The notes: generated by a model not told the origin, from the sequence alone. Counted from the stretch's first letter, positions 43,548 through 56,115 are shown. The stretch: DNA of 64,000 nt from Phocaeicola sartorii JCM 17136 = DSM 21941 (GCF_000614185.1 NZ_BAKM01000022.1:35928-99927); one strand, 5' to 3'. Numbers and translations are program-made.

Positions 43548-46500
43548 ATGAAAAGAAACTGCAACAGTACCAGATGGAAGAAAACAGCTGTGCTTACACT
43601 AGCTATTCCACTGGTTTTGGGAGCTTCCCCCGTATGGGCTGCCTCCCACCCGCCTATGCCTTATGAAACAGTACAAACCCATGCTAAAATTATCGGCGTA
43701 AAACAAATAAACCCTACCACAGTCGATGTATTGTTCTCGAACAATCAACGAATGACCGTGGACTTTTACGGGGAAAACATATTCCGCTTATTCCAAGATA
43801 ATTCCGGAGGTATTATCAGAGCCCCGGAAGCCACACCACAAGCGCAAATTCTTGTTGACAACCCCCGCATACCTCTGTCGATGCTGAATGTGGAAGACAC
43901 GGACGGAACGATCACCATCAGTACGGCAAAAGTAAAAATCCAGTTGGATAAAAACACCTCTTTACTGAAAGTCATCAACCTGGACACACAATCCGTGGTA
44001 CTGGAAGAAAGTGAACCTGTAATGTTCGATAAAGACAGAGTGACGGTGACCTTGAAAGAAACTCCCGAAGAATATTTCTATGGCGGCGGCGTACAAAACG
44101 GAAGATTCTCACATAAAGGAAAAGCAATCGCCATCGAAAACCAGAATAGCTGGACAGATGGCGGAGTAGCTTCCCCTACTCCTTTCTATTGGTCCACTAA
44201 CGGATACGGTATTCTGTGGTACACTTTCAAGAAAGGGAAATACGATTTTGGAGCCGAGAAACAAGGAAGCGTGAAATTATCCCATGAGACAGACTACCTG
44301 GACTTATTCTGTATGGTCAGCCATACCCCGACCGCTTTATTGAACGACTTCTACCAGCTCACCGGCAATCCCGTCCTATTGCCCAAATTCGGCTTCTATC
44401 AAGGACACCTGAACGCTTACAACCGCGATTACTGGAAAGAGGACGAGAAGGGAATTTTATTCGAGGATGGAAAACGCTACAAGGAAAGTCAGAAAGACAA
44501 CGGTGGCATCAAAGAGTCCCTGAACGGTGAGAAGGGTAATTATCAATTCTCCGCCCGCGCCGTGATAGACCGTTACAAAAATCACGACATGCCTTTAGGA
44601 TGGCTGCTGCCCAACGACGGATACGGAGCCGGATATGGACAAACGGAAACATTAGACGGAAATATACAAAACCTGAAAGATTTGGGCGACTATGCCCGCC
44701 GTAATGGAGTGGAAATAGGCTTGTGGACACAGTCCGACCTTCATCCCAAACCCGAGATAAGTGCCTTGCTGCAACGCGACATCGTAAAAGAAGTGAGAGA
44801 CGCCGGAGTGCGGGTACTGAAAACAGACGTAGCATGGGTGGGGGCAGGATACTCCTTCGGTCTGAACGGTGTAGCAGATGTGGGACAGATCATGCCTTAT
44901 TACGGCAATAATACCCGGCCATTCATCATCTCTCTGGACGGCTGGGCCGGCACCCAGCGCTATGCCGGTGTATGGAGCGGCGACCAGACGGGAGGAGAAT
45001 GGGAATATATCCGTTTCCATATCCCCACTTATATAGGTTCGGGACTGTCCGGCCAGCCGAACATCACTTCGGACATGGACGGCATATTCGGCGGTAAGAA
45101 TGCAGCAGTCAACATACGCGACTTCCAGTGGAAGACATGGACTCCCATGGAACTAAACATGGATGGATGGGGAGCAAACGAAAAATATCCGCACGCCCTG
45201 GGCGAACCCGCCACCTCCATCAACCGTATGTATCTGAAACTAAAATCAGAACTGATGCCATACGCCTACAGCTTCGCCAAAGAGGCGGTGGACGGACTGC
45301 CCATGATCCGTGCCATGTTCCTTGATTTTCCCAATAAGTACACGCTGGGAACAGCCACCCAGTACCAATATATGTATGGAACTGATTTTCTGGTAGCCCC
45401 CGTTTACCAGAACACACAAGCCGATGCGGAAGGCAATGATATCCGAAATGGAATCTATTTGCCCGAAGGTGAATGGATAGACTATTTCTCCGGAGAGAAA
45501 TATGAAGGAGGACGCATACTCAACAATTTCGCCACCCCCTTATGGAAACTTCCCGTTTTCGTGAAGAACGGCGCCATCATCCCTATGGCCAACCCGAATA
45601 ACCATGTAGGTGAAATAAACAAAGGGCTACGCATCTACGAAATGTATCCCCACAACCATACCATGACCGTGGAGTATGACGATGACGGAATCACCGAAGC
45701 ATACAAAGACGGAAAGGGAGTCACCACCTTTATCGAATCAAATGTAACCCCCAAGAGCACTGTCATGATTACCGTACACCGTACTCAAGGCAACTTTGAC
45801 GGATTCGTAAAGGAGAAAGCAACCGAATTCAGGATCAATGTAACTGAAAAACCGAAAGCGCTTTCCGCTAAAATAGGAAAAAGCAAAATAAAACTGACAG
45901 AGGCTGCCTCTATGAAACAATTCATGAATGGAGAAAATACATTCTATTATGACGCAGCACCTAATCTGAATAAGTTCGCGACCAAAGGAAGTGAGTTTGA
46001 GAAAGTGACAATTACCAAGAACCCCCAGTTGCTCGTCAAACTGGCTGCAACGGATATCACCGCCAATCAGATTGACATGGTCATCAAAGGATTCCGCTTT
46101 GATCCCGCTGACACCTACCGGGTCTCTTCAGGCATCCTGTCGGCTCCGCAAGCGGAAGTGACAGCCGAACACACAGAAGCTTATACGCTGAAACCAAGCT
46201 GGAGCAAAGTGCCTCACGCCGATTTCTACGAAATAGAGCTGGACGGCATGATTTACACCACGATTAAAGATACCGAGTTGCTGTTTGACGCACTTTCCGC
46301 CGAAACAACTTATGCCTTCAAGATACGCGCCGTAAACAAAGACGGAGTTTCCGAATGGAATGAGTTCAAGCTACCACCAAATCCAACCCGCTGGAATTCG
46401 CCATCCGCGGCATCAAGGGAGAAATTACCGCCAAAGACCAGCCCGGTTTCGAGATAGACCACTTGTTTGACTTTGCTGAAACAGGAGATGTATGGCATAC

Positions 46501-47410
46501 CGAATACGGAGCCAAAGCCACACCGTTTGACATGATTCTGGATTTAAAGACCATCAACCAATTGGATAAATTCCATTACCTGCCACGCCAAGATGTCGGA
46601 AACGGTACTTTACTGAAAGGCAGCGTATGCTACAGCCTCGACAAAAAGCACTGGACGGAAGCCGGGAAATTTGAATGGAAACGAAACAGTGACGTGAAAG
46701 AATTCCTGTTCAAAGACAGACCGGACGCACGCTACATCAAACTATCCGTAACAGACGGAACGGGCAATTATGGTTCCGGCCGCGAACTTTATGTGTTCAA
46801 GGTTCCGGGAACGGAAAGCTATCTGCCGGGAGATATCAACAACGATGGCAAGATAGATAACAATGACCTGACTTCTTATACCAACTATACGGGTTTAAGA
46901 AAAGGTGATTCTGATTTTGAAGGCTATATCAGTGTTGGCGACATCAACAAGAACGGATTGATTGACGCTTACGACATCTCTGTAGTCGCCACGCAGCTGG
47001 AAGGTGGAATAGATGAAACCAACGCTTCACCGGAAGTAGGCGGGAAGCTGGAAATAAGTACCCCAAAACGTCATTATAGCAAGAACGAAATAATTGAAGT
47101 ACGCGTGAAAGGTATTGATTTGAAAGCAATCAATGCACTAAGTTTTGCTTTACCCTACGACCAACAGAAGTATGAATTTGCAGGTGTGCAGCTCATCCAT
47201 CTGAATGAAATGGAGAATCTCACTTACGACAGGCTCCATAGCAACGGCAACAAGGCACTTTATCCTACTTTTGTTAATTTGGGCAATAAAGCGCTTCTTG
47301 ATGGAACAACCGATCTATTTATCCTCAAGTTTAAGGCCAAGCAGAATGTGACCTTCGATTTACAGATAAAAGATGAAATACTGGTAAATCAAAGACTGGA
47401 TAGTAAATAG
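43548..47410 (+). CDS. Secreted multidomain GH31 glycoside hydrolase (apparent frameshift)
   Basis: A 1287-residue exported enzyme after adding one A at 46368-46369; as sequenced the frame stops at 46457 and resumes. Order: Sec signal peptide (cleavage near AWA/ASH, residue 31), GH31 N-terminal beta domain, (beta/alpha)8 barrel with nucleophile Asp427 (KTDVAWVG) and acid/base Asp479 (WSGDQTG), distal beta domains, FN3 (about 874-945), F5/8 type C-like domain (about 975-1085), two dockerin-type repeats (DINNDGKIDNNDL at about 1095, DINKNGLIDAYDI at about 1131) and a cohesin-like tail (about 1165-1287). The motifs look most like the GH31 alpha-N-acetylgalactosaminidase branch, so a mucin or host glycan target is possible. 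Stand-alone gene. Confidence 0.88.
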
Positions 47411-47434
47411 TAGTTAGTGATTAGTGGTTAGTAA

Positions 47435-47488
47435 GGTTAGTGATTAATGGGTTGCGCTGTCATTCCGCAAGGTCATTAATCACTAACC
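47435..47488. terminator. Bidirectional hairpin between GH31 and carB
   Basis: Arms 47435-47449 and 47474-47488 (GGTTAGTGATTAATG and its perfect complement, 15 bp) with a 24-nt loop, in the 92-bp gap between two convergent genes. The flanks repeat the TTAGTG/CACTAA theme. T-runs are weak, so it may work as a barrier or RNA stabiliser. Confidence 0.6.
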
Positions 47489-47502
47489 ATTAACCACTAT
47501 AA

Positions 47503-50500
47503 TCATTTATATTCCGCCCAGCTCTTGATAGCGATGTCATCCACCGTCATGGTGCAGAAAGCATTGATAAACGCGCTTGCCAGACGGGCATTGGTAATCA
47601 AAGGCACATTCAGGTCGATGGCGGCACGACGGATCTTGTATCCATTGTCCAACTCCCCTGCTGTCAGGTTCTTCGGGATATTGACTACCATGTCTATCTC
47701 TTTCCGGTGCAACATATCCAGTGCTTGAGGCTGCCCTTCCTCACTGGGCCAGTACACGCGGGTATTCTCCACCCCGTTCTCGGTCAGGAAGTGAGATGAG
47801 CCTCCGGTGGCATAAAGTTTATAACCTTTCTTCTGTAACATACGGGCCGCTTCCAAGGTATCCGCTTTCTGCTTGGCATTACCTGTAGAAAGCAACACGC
47901 TCTTTTCCGGAATACGATAACCCACAGACAGCATAGCCTTCAATACAGCACACGAAGTATCCGTACCAATACAACCTACTTCACCGGTAGAGGCCATGTC
48001 TACCCCCAATACCGGATCGGCTTTCTGCAAACGGTTGAAAGAGAACTGGCTGGCCTTAATACCCACATAATCCAACTCGAAAAGATTCTTGTTCGGTTTC
48101 TCTACCGGCAGTCCGAGCATCACTTTGGTAGCCAGTTCGATGAAGTTTATCTTCAACACTTTGCTGACGAACGGGAAGCTGCGTGAAGCACGAAGATTAC
48201 ATTCAATCACCTTGATATCGTTATCCTTTGCCAGATATTGGATATTGAACGGACCGGAGATATTCAATTCCTTGGCTATCTGACGGGAGATGCGCTTGAT
48301 GCGACGTACCGTCTCCACATACAGTTTTTGCGGCGGGAACTGGATAGTAGCATCCCCCGAATGCACGCCGGCATATTCAATGTGCTCACTGATAGCGTAT
48401 ACCACAATCTCACCATTCTGGGCCACAGCATCCATTTCCACTTCCTTGGCGTGCTCGATGAACTGGCTCACCACTACCGGATGCTTTTTCGATACATTGG
48501 CAGCCAGTTTCAGGAAGCGTTCCAACTCTTCTTGATTGGAGCAGACATTCATGGCGGCGCCACTCAGCACATACGAGGGACGCACCAATACAGGGAAACC
48601 TACCTTGTCAATAAAGGCATGGATGTCTTCCATAGAAGTCAATGCACTCCATTCGGGCTGGTCCACACCGATGCGGTCCAGCATAGCCGAGAATTTATCA
48701 CGGTCTTCGGCATTGTCAATGCTCTTGGCACTGGTACCGAGGATATTTACATTTTGCGCATCCAGACGGAGAGCCAGGTTATTGGGAATCTGACCACCGG
48801 TAGATACAATGACTCCGTGAGGATTCTCCAGTTCGAGAATATCCATCACACGCTCGAAGGTCAGTTCGTCAAAATACAGACGGTCGCACATATCATAGTC
48901 GGTAGAAACCGTTTCGGGATTATAATTAATCATGACACTGCGGTAACCCTCCTTACGGATAGTCTGCAAAGCCTGCACGCCACACCAGTCAAATTCCACC
49001 GACGAACCGATGCGGTAAGCGCCCGAACCCAGTACCACGATGGATTTATGGTCGCCTAAGTACTTCACATCATTGGCCACACCGCTATACGTCAAATACA
49101 GATAGTTGGTCTGTGCAGGGTACTCGGCCGCCAAGGTATCGATTTGTTTCACCACCGGAAGGATTCCCACCTGCTTGCGATGATTACGCACATACAGAAT
49201 ACCGTCTTCCATATCTCCTTCGTAGCCAATGGCACGGGCTATCTGGAAATCGGAGAATCCCTGCACTTTCGCCTTGCGGAGCAACTCGTCCGGCATATCG
49301 GTAATCTGCTTGTGGTTATTGCCCCATTCGTGCATCTCTTTAGAAGTATCCATGATGTGCTGCAATTTCTGCAAGAACCATTTGTCAATCTTAGTCAGCT
49401 CATGAATCTGGTCTACCGTGTAACCTGCACGCATGGCTTTGCTGATCACGAAGATGCGCTTGTCCGTCGGCTCACGAAGGGCTTTGTCCACGTCTTCTAT
49501 AACCAGTTCCTTATTCTCTACGAAGCCGTGCATTCCCTGGCCAATCATGCGCAAACCTTTCTGAATGGCTTCCTCGAAAGTACGTCCGATAGCCATTACC
49601 TCACCCACCGATTTCATGGATGATCCCAACTCACGGTCCACACCATGGAACTTGCCCAAGTCCCAACGGGGAATCTTGCACACCACATAGTCCAGTGCAG
49701 GCTCGAAGAAGGCACTGGTGGTCTTTGTCACCGAGTTTTTCAAATCGAACAACCCGTATCCCAAACCTAATTTGGCGGCAACGAAAGCCAACGGATAGCC
49801 GGTCGCTTTGGAAGCAATGCAGATGAGCGCGAAAGACGGGCGTTGACCTCAATGACACGGTAATCTTCCGATTCGGGATCGAAGGCATACTGTACATTGC
49901 ATTCGCCCACAATGCCGATATGGCGAATGATACGGATAGCCAGTTCACGAAGTTTATGATACTCCGCATTGGTTAGTGTCTGCGAAGGGGCGATCACGAT
50001 AGACTCGCCGGTATGGATACCCAGCGGGTCGAAGTTTTCCATATTACATACAGTGATGCAGTTATCATAACGGTCACGGACCACTTCATATTCCACCTCC
50101 TTCCAGCCTTTCAAACTCTTTTCCACCAATACCTGCGGCGAGAAAGAGAAGGCCTTTTCAGCCAGAACATTCAACTCCTCTTCATTGTCACAGAAACCTG
50201 AGCCCAAACCACCCAATGCGTAGGCGGCACGGATAATGACCGGATAACCTAATTCTTTAGCGGCGCGACGGGCATCTTCCAGGTTTTCCACCGCTTCGCT
50301 CTTGATGGTCTTGACATTGATTTCATTCAGTTTTTCTACAAACAATTCACGGTCTTCAGTATCCATGATGGCCTGCACGGGAGTACCCAGCACACGGACA
50401 TTGTATTTTTCGAAAATACCTGCTTTGTACAGTGCCACCCCACAGTTCAAGGCAGTCTGGCCGCCGAAAGACAGGAGCACGCCGTCCGGACGTTCCTTTT

Positions 50501-50729
50501 CTATCACCTTCTCTACAAAATAAGGAGTAACGGGCAGGAAATAAATCTGGTCTGCCACCCCTTCGCTGGTCTGCACAGTAGCAATGTTCGGGTTGATCAG
50601 AACCGTTTCAATCCCTTCCTCCTTCAAGGCTTTCAATGCTTGCGAGCCCGAATAGTCGAACTCTCCGGCCTCGCCAATCTTCAAGGCACCGGAACCTAAT
50701 AATAATACTTTCTTTATTTCGTCTTTCAT
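47503..50729 (-). CDS. carB: Carbamoyl-phosphate synthase large subunit (apparent frameshift)
   Basis: Makes carbamoyl phosphate from bicarbonate, ATP and ammonia supplied by CarA, for pyrimidine and arginine synthesis. The first ATP-grasp half begins [20 protein letters not shown] and the second [20 protein letters not shown]; the C-terminal MGS-like allosteric domain ([13 protein letters not shown]) is present. The frame breaks near 49815, where one base is missing: restoring GCATTGGCTTCC gives [19 protein letters not shown] and one 1075-residue protein, the normal family length. As sequenced it splits into 320 and 762 residues. Last gene of the amidoPRT-carA-carB run, 23 bp after carA. Confidence 0.94.
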
Positions 50730-50752
50730 ACTTGTTCTTTTTAATACACGGT

Positions 50753-51829
50753 TTATAACAACTTCACAAACTCATCAAACAGGAACTCGGTATCCGTAGG
50801 TCCCGATGCAGCTTCCGGATGGAACTGTGCCGAGAACCAAGGTTTGGTTTTATGCCTGATTCCCTCGTTGGAACCGTCGTTCATATTGATGAACAGCGGT
50901 TCCCAATCGGTTCCCAATGTATTATTATCTACCGCATAACCGTGGTTCTGACTGGTAATGAAACAACGTTCCGTTCCTACCATGCGCACCGGTTGGTTAT
51001 GGCTGCGATGACCGTATTTCAATTTATAGATGGTGGCGCCTCCCGCTTTGGAAAGCAACTGGTTCCCCATACAAATGCCGAAGATAGGCTTGTCGCTCAG
51101 GCTCATCGCCTTGCGGATATGCTGTACCGCCTCATCACAAGTATCCGGGTCACCCGGGCCGTTCGAGATAAACAATCCGTCATACTCCATCCCTGTAAAG
51201 TCATGGTTCCAAGGAACACGGATCACTTCCACATCCCGTTTCAGCAGACAACGGATGATATTTGTCTTTACACCACAATCCACCAACACCACTTTCTTCT
51301 TACCTGCACCTTCATTGTAACGAATCACTTCCTTGCACGATACTTTATCTACATAATTGATACCTGCATACGTTGCTTCGGGCACATTGCCGGGTTCATC
51401 ATCAAATACGATTTTTCCCATCATTACCCCATGTTCACGAAGGACTTTGGTCAGTTCACGGGTATCGATGCCTGTAATGCCCGGCACTTGCTCACGCTTC
51501 AGCCAGTCGGCCAGACTTTCTTCCGCATTCCAGTGACTGTATTCTTCACTGTAATCACTTACAATAATCGCTTCGGCATGGATACGTTCACTTTCCATAA
51601 AAGTGGCCAAGCCGTTGGGTTCGATAGTAAAGGGAGGTACCCCGTAGTTACCGACCAACGGGTAAGTCAAGGTCATCAACTGCCCCGCGTATGAAGGGTC
51701 TGTCAAGCTCTCAGGATAACCGGTCATAGCGGTATTAAACACCACTTCACCGGCTACCGGTTTCTCATAACCGAACGACTTGCCCGGGAAACGGCTCCCG
51801 TCGTCGAGGATCAATGTTACATTTCTCAT
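50753..51829 (-). CDS. carA: Carbamoyl-phosphate synthase small subunit (glutaminase)
   Basis: Class I glutamine amidotransferase that releases ammonia for CarB. The 358-residue protein has the N-terminal CarA domain ([35 protein letters not shown] region), the ammonia-tunnel/GAT domain with nucleophile Cys in FGICMGNQL and the His/Glu pair in [10 protein letters not shown]. It is complete, begins 24 bp after the reconstructed stop of the amidophosphoribosyltransferase gene and ends 23 bp before carB. Confidence 0.95.
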   Translation of the reverse strand: MRNVTLILDDGSRFPGKSFGYEKPVAGEVVFNTAMTGYPESLTDPSYAGQLMTLTYPLVGNYGVPPFTIEPNGLATFMESERIHAEAIIVSDYSEEYSHWNAEESLADWLKREQVPGITGIDTRELTKVLREHGVMMGKIVFDDEPGNVPEATYAGINYVDKVSCKEVIRYNEGAGKKKVVLVDCGVKTNIIRCLLKRDVEVIRVPWNHDFTGMEYDGLFISNGPGDPDTCDEAVQHIRKAMSLSDKPIFGICMGNQLLSKAGGATIYKLKYGHRSHNQPVRMVGTERCFITSQNHGYAVDNNTLGTDWEPLFINMNDGSNEGIRHKTKPWFSAQFHPEAASGPTDTEFLFDEFVKLL

Positions 51830-51853
51830 CTAATCTATCTTGAATGTTATTCT

Positions 51854-53736
51854 TTAGAATTGATATACTTTTTCTATATAGTCTATAAACGCCTGGTTCA
51901 CCAGCTTCACTCCACCCGGAGTAGGATAATCCCCACTGAAATACCAGTCGCCCGTATGGTTGGGACACGCTTCATGCAATCCTTCCAGTGTCTGATAAAC
52001 AATTTCCACTTTCGCCTGCGTACCTTCGGAGTGAGAAGTTCCACCATCTTGGCAGCAATCTCCTCGTTGGTAAAGGGGGCGTAAATCTCTTTCACATAAT
52101 TCACCATCTGCTCTTTGGGCAACCCCACCTGGTCTTTCGATTTGTTGTAAGCACGGGCTATCACATCTTTCATATCCCGTTCTTTCAATAAATCGATAGC
52201 AGCCTTGAAAGCGATAAACTGATCCATGCTGGCCATATCAATACCGTAATAATCAGGATAACGCACCTGTGGCGAAGAAGAGACAATGACGATTTTCTTG
52301 GGATGCAGGCGGTCGAGGATGCCGATAATGCTCTGCCTCAACGTAGTACCCCGGACGATACTGTCGTCAATAATCACCAGATTATCCACATGGGGTACCA
52401 GACTGCCGTAAGTGATATCGTACACATGGGCGGCCAGGTCGTTCCGGCTGTTGCCTTCGGCAATAAAGGTACGCAGCTTGATATCTTTGATGGCCACTTT
52501 CTCACTACGGATACGCCAAGACAGGATTTTTTCCAGTTCCTCGTGGTTGGGGTTGTGTCCCAAAGCCTCTATCTTCTTTACTTTCAGCTCATTCAAATAA
52601 TTGTCGAATCCTTCCAGCAGTCCATAGAAAGCCACTTCCGCCGTATTGGGTATAAAAGAGAATACGGTATGCTCCACATCATAGTCTATCGCTTTCAAGA
52701 TAGGATTCAGCAGTTTCTCGCCCAGCAGCTTTCTTTCTTTATAAATATCCACGTCGCTTCCCCGGCTGAAATAGATACGCTCGAAAGAACAAGCTTTCTT
52801 CTCTTTCGCCCGGTTGATCTGTGCCAGACGCATCTTTCCTGTCTTGCTCATAAGGATGGCCTGCCCCGATTGCAATTCATTGATGCTTCCGGCAGGTACA
52901 TTCAAGGCAGTCTGAATGACGGGACGCTCAGATGCCAATACCATGATTTCATCATCCATGTACCAGAAAGCCGGACGAATGCCCCACGGATCGCGCACCG
53001 CAAAAGACTCTCCGCTACCGGTCATACCGCAGATCACATAGCCTCCATCCCACTCCTTACTCGAAGTCTTGAGGACATTGCCCAGGTCAATGCGGTCTTC
53101 TATGGCGTGAGTGATATCCATACCTTTCAATCCTTCCTTCTCACATTCCACATAGAGGCGCTCCACCTCGCGGTCCAAACGGTGGCCCACTTGTTCCAGC
53201 ATGATATACGTGTCGGCATATTTACGCGGATGCTGGCCGTCGGCAGTGATACGTGCGAAAATCTCATCCACATTGGTCATGTTGAAATTACCGCACAATG
53301 CCAGATTCTTGGCACGCCAGTTATTACGACGCAAGAACGGATGCACGTAGGAGATACCGCTTTTTCCGGTAGTGGAATAGCGCAAGTGCCCCATGTACAC
53401 CTCTCCGGCAAAAGGAAGGCATTTCTTAGCATATCCGGCATCATGCAATTGTTCGGGTGCTAAATCCTTGAAATGATTTTGCACCGTACCGAATATCTCT
53501 GTTATCGCCCCTGAACCTAAAGCTCTTTCACGGAACATATATTCTTCACCGGGATTGGCCTCCAGTTTGACACATGCCAGTCCGGCGCCTTCCTGTCCAC
53601 GGTTGTGTTGTTTTTCCATCAGCAAATACAGTTTGTTCAAGCCATACATCCAAGTTCCATACTTTTCCTGATAATATTCCAGCGGTTTCAGCAGTCGTAT
53701 CATTGCGACTCCGCATTCATGCTTTAACGGTTCCAT
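51854..53736 (-). CDS. Amidophosphoribosyltransferase-type class II glutamine amidotransferase (apparent frameshift)
   Basis: Transfers glutamine amide nitrogen to PRPP to form phosphoribosylamine, as in PurF, the first step of purine synthesis. Residues 1-7 (MEPLKHE) are probably removed to expose Cys8 (CGVAMIRL); the PRPP motif is VIIDDSIVRGTT. It is longer than E. coli PurF and belongs to a Bacteroidales-type branch. The last part is out of frame: adding one base at 52027 gives LLTPEGTQAKVEIVYQ and runs to a stop at 51854 (627 residues). Without correction the tail is replaced by 30 unrelated residues. Upstream is a -7 box; downstream carA follows, linking purine and pyrimidine synthesis in one operon. 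Confidence 0.88.
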
Positions 53737-53826
53737 GCTCTCTTTTACTCCTTAAATTAATAGTTCATTTTCTGATTCTTAATAAAAACATCCCAAGGGT
53801 GTGACAAGATCTTCTGTTGTTTTTTT

Positions 53827-53834
53827 CAAACTTA
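53827..53834 (-). promoter_or_regulatory. -7 box of the amidoPRT-carA-carB operon
   Basis: TAAGTTTG on the minus strand, about 90 bp upstream of the ATG at 53736, in the 169-bp gap after glmS. It would give a leader of about 85 nt. Confidence 0.5.
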
Positions 53835-53905
53835 CGGCACATTTTTCAAGAGTTATGCCAAAAACGTCCGGGAACTTCCTGCATAATCTCCGGCAGCATC
53901 GCCTT

Positions 53906-55750
53906 CTATTCCACTGTTACCGATTTCGCCAGATTTCGTGGCTGATCCACATTCTTCCCTTTGCAAATGGCTACATGGTAGGCCAATAACTGCAAGGGGA
54001 TCGTAGCTATCAACGGTTCGAGGCACTCTAATGTTTCGGGCAATTCAATGCAATCATCGGCCAGCTTGCTGACCACCGTATCCCCTTCTGTGACCAAAGC
54101 GATTACTTTTCCCTTCCGTGCCTTGATTTCCTGTATGTTACTCATTATCTTTTCATACATCGCATTATGCGTAGCTATCACAACAACAGGCATTTCGGCA
54201 TCAATCAATGCGATAGGCCCATGTTTCATCTCGGCTGCGGGATAGCCTTCAGCGTGAATATAAGATATCTCCTTCAACTTTAACGCACCTTCCAAAGCTA
54301 CCGGGAAACTGTAGCCCCGTCCCAAATAGAGGAAATTATGTGCATAGGTGAAAATACGCGACAGTTCCGCTATTTTAGGATTACTGATCAGTATCTTTTT
54401 TATTTTAGCCGGAATCACAGTCAATTCCCGGATCACTTCCAGGTATTTCTCATCTGTCATACTCCCTTTCTCTTTTGCCAGCGTCAGCGCCAGCATGGTA
54501 AGCACGGTTACCTGTCCGGTAAATGCCTTGGTGGACGCCACTCCTATCTCCGGTCCTACATGAATATAAGAACCGGTATCTGTGATGCGCGGAATGGATG
54601 AACCTACCGCATTGCATATACCATAGATAAAAGCTCCTTTCTCTTTCGCCAGTTCTATGGCAGCCAGTGTATCAGCCGTCTCGCCCGATTGCGAGATGGC
54701 TATTACCACATCGTCTTCATGAATCACCGGATCACGATAGCGGAACTCGGAGGCATATTCCACTTCTACCGGAATACGGCAGAAACTTTCTATCAGTTGT
54801 TTTCCTATCAATCCGGCATGCCACGAAGTTCCGCAAGCCACAATTACAAAGCGACGGGCCTTGAGCAGGCGTTCCTTATGATCAATTACCGCCGACAGTA
54901 CTACTTTATCACCGTCCGCATTGATGCGTCCACGCATACAGTCGTTAATACAATCGGGTTGTTCGAATATCTCCTTCAACATGAAATGCGGGTATCCCCC
55001 TTTCTCCAATTGTCCCAGATTCATTTCCACCGTACGTACTTCGGGATTTTGAAGCACGTTGTCCAAATTGACGACTTCCAGTGTCTTGCCTCTGCGAATC
55101 ACCGCTATCTCCCCATCTTGCAGATACACCACTTTATCCGTATACTCTACAATCGGAGTAGCATCCGAAGCCAAAAAGAATTCATCCGTTCCTATCCCTA
55201 CCACCAACGGACTGCTTTTACGAGCTGCAATAATCTCATCGGGATTATTCTTGTCGAGCACCGCTATGGCGTATGCGCCAATCACTTCATGCAGAGCCAG
55301 CTGAACGGCAGTAAGTAAATCTAAATGGTTGGAAAGCTGGAAAAATTCAATCAACTGGACGAGAACTTCGGTATCTGTACTACTTTTGAAGATGACCCCC
55401 TTTCTTTGTAGTTTTTCTTTCAGGGTAGCGTAGTTTTCAATAATACCATTGTGGATAAGAGCAAGATTTTCGGAAGAGGAAAAATGAGGATGGGCGTTAG
55501 CCTGACAAGGCTCCCCGTGAGTAGCCCATCGGGTGTGGGCAATACCAATTGTACCGGAAACGTCTTTTGGGGAAACAAAAGCCTCCAGATCCGAGACCTT
55601 TCCTTTCGTCTTATAGACGTTCAACCTCCTTTTTTTATCAATCAATGCGACTCCTGCGCTATCATAGCCCCGGTATTCCAACCGCCTCAGGCCTTTTATG
55701 AGGACAGGGTAAGCATCTCGTTTTCCAATGTAGCCTACTATTCCACACAT
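53906..55750 (-). CDS. glmS: Glutamine--fructose-6-phosphate aminotransferase (isomerizing)
   Basis: Makes glucosamine 6-phosphate for peptidoglycan and other amino sugars. The 614-residue protein is complete: N-terminal nucleophile Cys2 (MCGIVGYIG), GAT domain motifs LRRLEYRGYDSAG and HTRWATHGEP, two SIS domains (CGTSWHA, SQSGETADT, and LGRGYSFPVALEG) and the C-terminal KSVTVE, which matches the conserved closing loop. It has its own -7 box. No glmS ribozyme-like element was recognised upstream. Confidence 0.96.
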   Translation of the reverse strand: MCGIVGYIGKRDAYPVLIKGLRRLEYRGYDSAGVALIDKKRRLNVYKTKGKVSDLEAFVSPKDVSGTIGIAHTRWATHGEPCQANAHPHFSSSENLALIHNGIIENYATLKEKLQRKGVIFKSSTDTEVLVQLIEFFQLSNHLDLLTAVQLALHEVIGAYAIAVLDKNNPDEIIAARKSSPLVVGIGTDEFFLASDATPIVEYTDKVVYLQDGEIAVIRRGKTLEVVNLDNVLQNPEVRTVEMNLGQLEKGGYPHFMLKEIFEQPDCINDCMRGRINADGDKVVLSAVIDHKERLLKARRFVIVACGTSWHAGLIGKQLIESFCRIPVEVEYASEFRYRDPVIHEDDVVIAISQSGETADTLAAIELAKEKGAFIYGICNAVGSSIPRITDTGSYIHVGPEIGVASTKAFTGQVTVLTMLALTLAKEKGSMTDEKYLEVIRELTVIPAKIKKILISNPKIAELSRIFTYAHNFLYLGRGYSFPVALEGALKLKEISYIHAEGYPAAEMKHGPIALIDAEMPVVVIATHNAMYEKIMSNIQEIKARKGKVIALVTEGDTVVSKLADDCIELPETLECLEPLIATIPLQLLAYHVAICKGKNVDQPRNLAKSVTVE

Positions 55751-55781
55751 AATTCAATAAATATATGTTCTGATTCGGCTG

Positions 55782-55789
55782 CAAAGATA
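55782..55789 (-). promoter_or_regulatory. -7 box of glmS
   Basis: TATCTTTG on the minus strand, 31 bp upstream of the glmS ATG; a TTG (55812-55814) lies 22 bp further up, slightly long spacing. Confidence 0.6.
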
Positions 55790-56056
55790 CAAATATCAAT
55801 TAACATAAATGCAATAAAAAACCATAAATAATTGACGAAAGTGACAAAAAGTAAAGAATACAAATCGAAAAGAAATATTTTATTCATTTTTTTAATAAAT
55901 ATGAGATCTTACATTATTAAAGTAAATCCACTAAATCCTGTTACAATCTAAAAGCAATCAGCAGGCAGAACAGACAATGTGTAAGCATCGAAAGTAGAAG
56001 AACATCTTTTTATTAACACAAGCCACTTATCCTATAACAAAAAGAAATAAATTTTC

Positions 56057-56064
56057 TACCTTTG
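56057..56064 (+). promoter_or_regulatory. -7 box of gltB
   Basis: TACCTTTG, a perfect -7 match, about 51 bp upstream of the gltB ATG at 56116; no clear -33 box. Confidence 0.6.
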
Positions 56065-56115
56065 CAAATAAATTGAAATACAAATCAACGTTATCACAAA
56101 CTAAAGACAGTTATA

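Larger units (their letters stand above)
55751..56115. other. Divergent intergenic region glmS / gltB
   Basis: A 365-bp AT-rich stretch with no supported gene. It holds the glmS -7 box on the minus strand and the gltB -7 box on the plus strand. The middle 200 bp show no clear repeat or hairpin. As it controls two nitrogen-related gene sets, a regulator site is likely here, but none could be recognised. Confidence 0.6.

Noticed and set aside
46463..47410. Separate secreted dockerin protein after the GH31 gene
   Set aside because: Starts mid-domain with no signal peptide; joining it to the GH31 frame by one base restores a continuous domain order.
48238..49059. 273-codon plus-strand frame
   Set aside because: Antisense to carB; no recognisable domain.
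50819..53463. Frames of 291 and 386 codons on the plus strand
   Set aside because: Antisense to carA and the amidophosphoribosyltransferase gene; mirror-codon artefacts.
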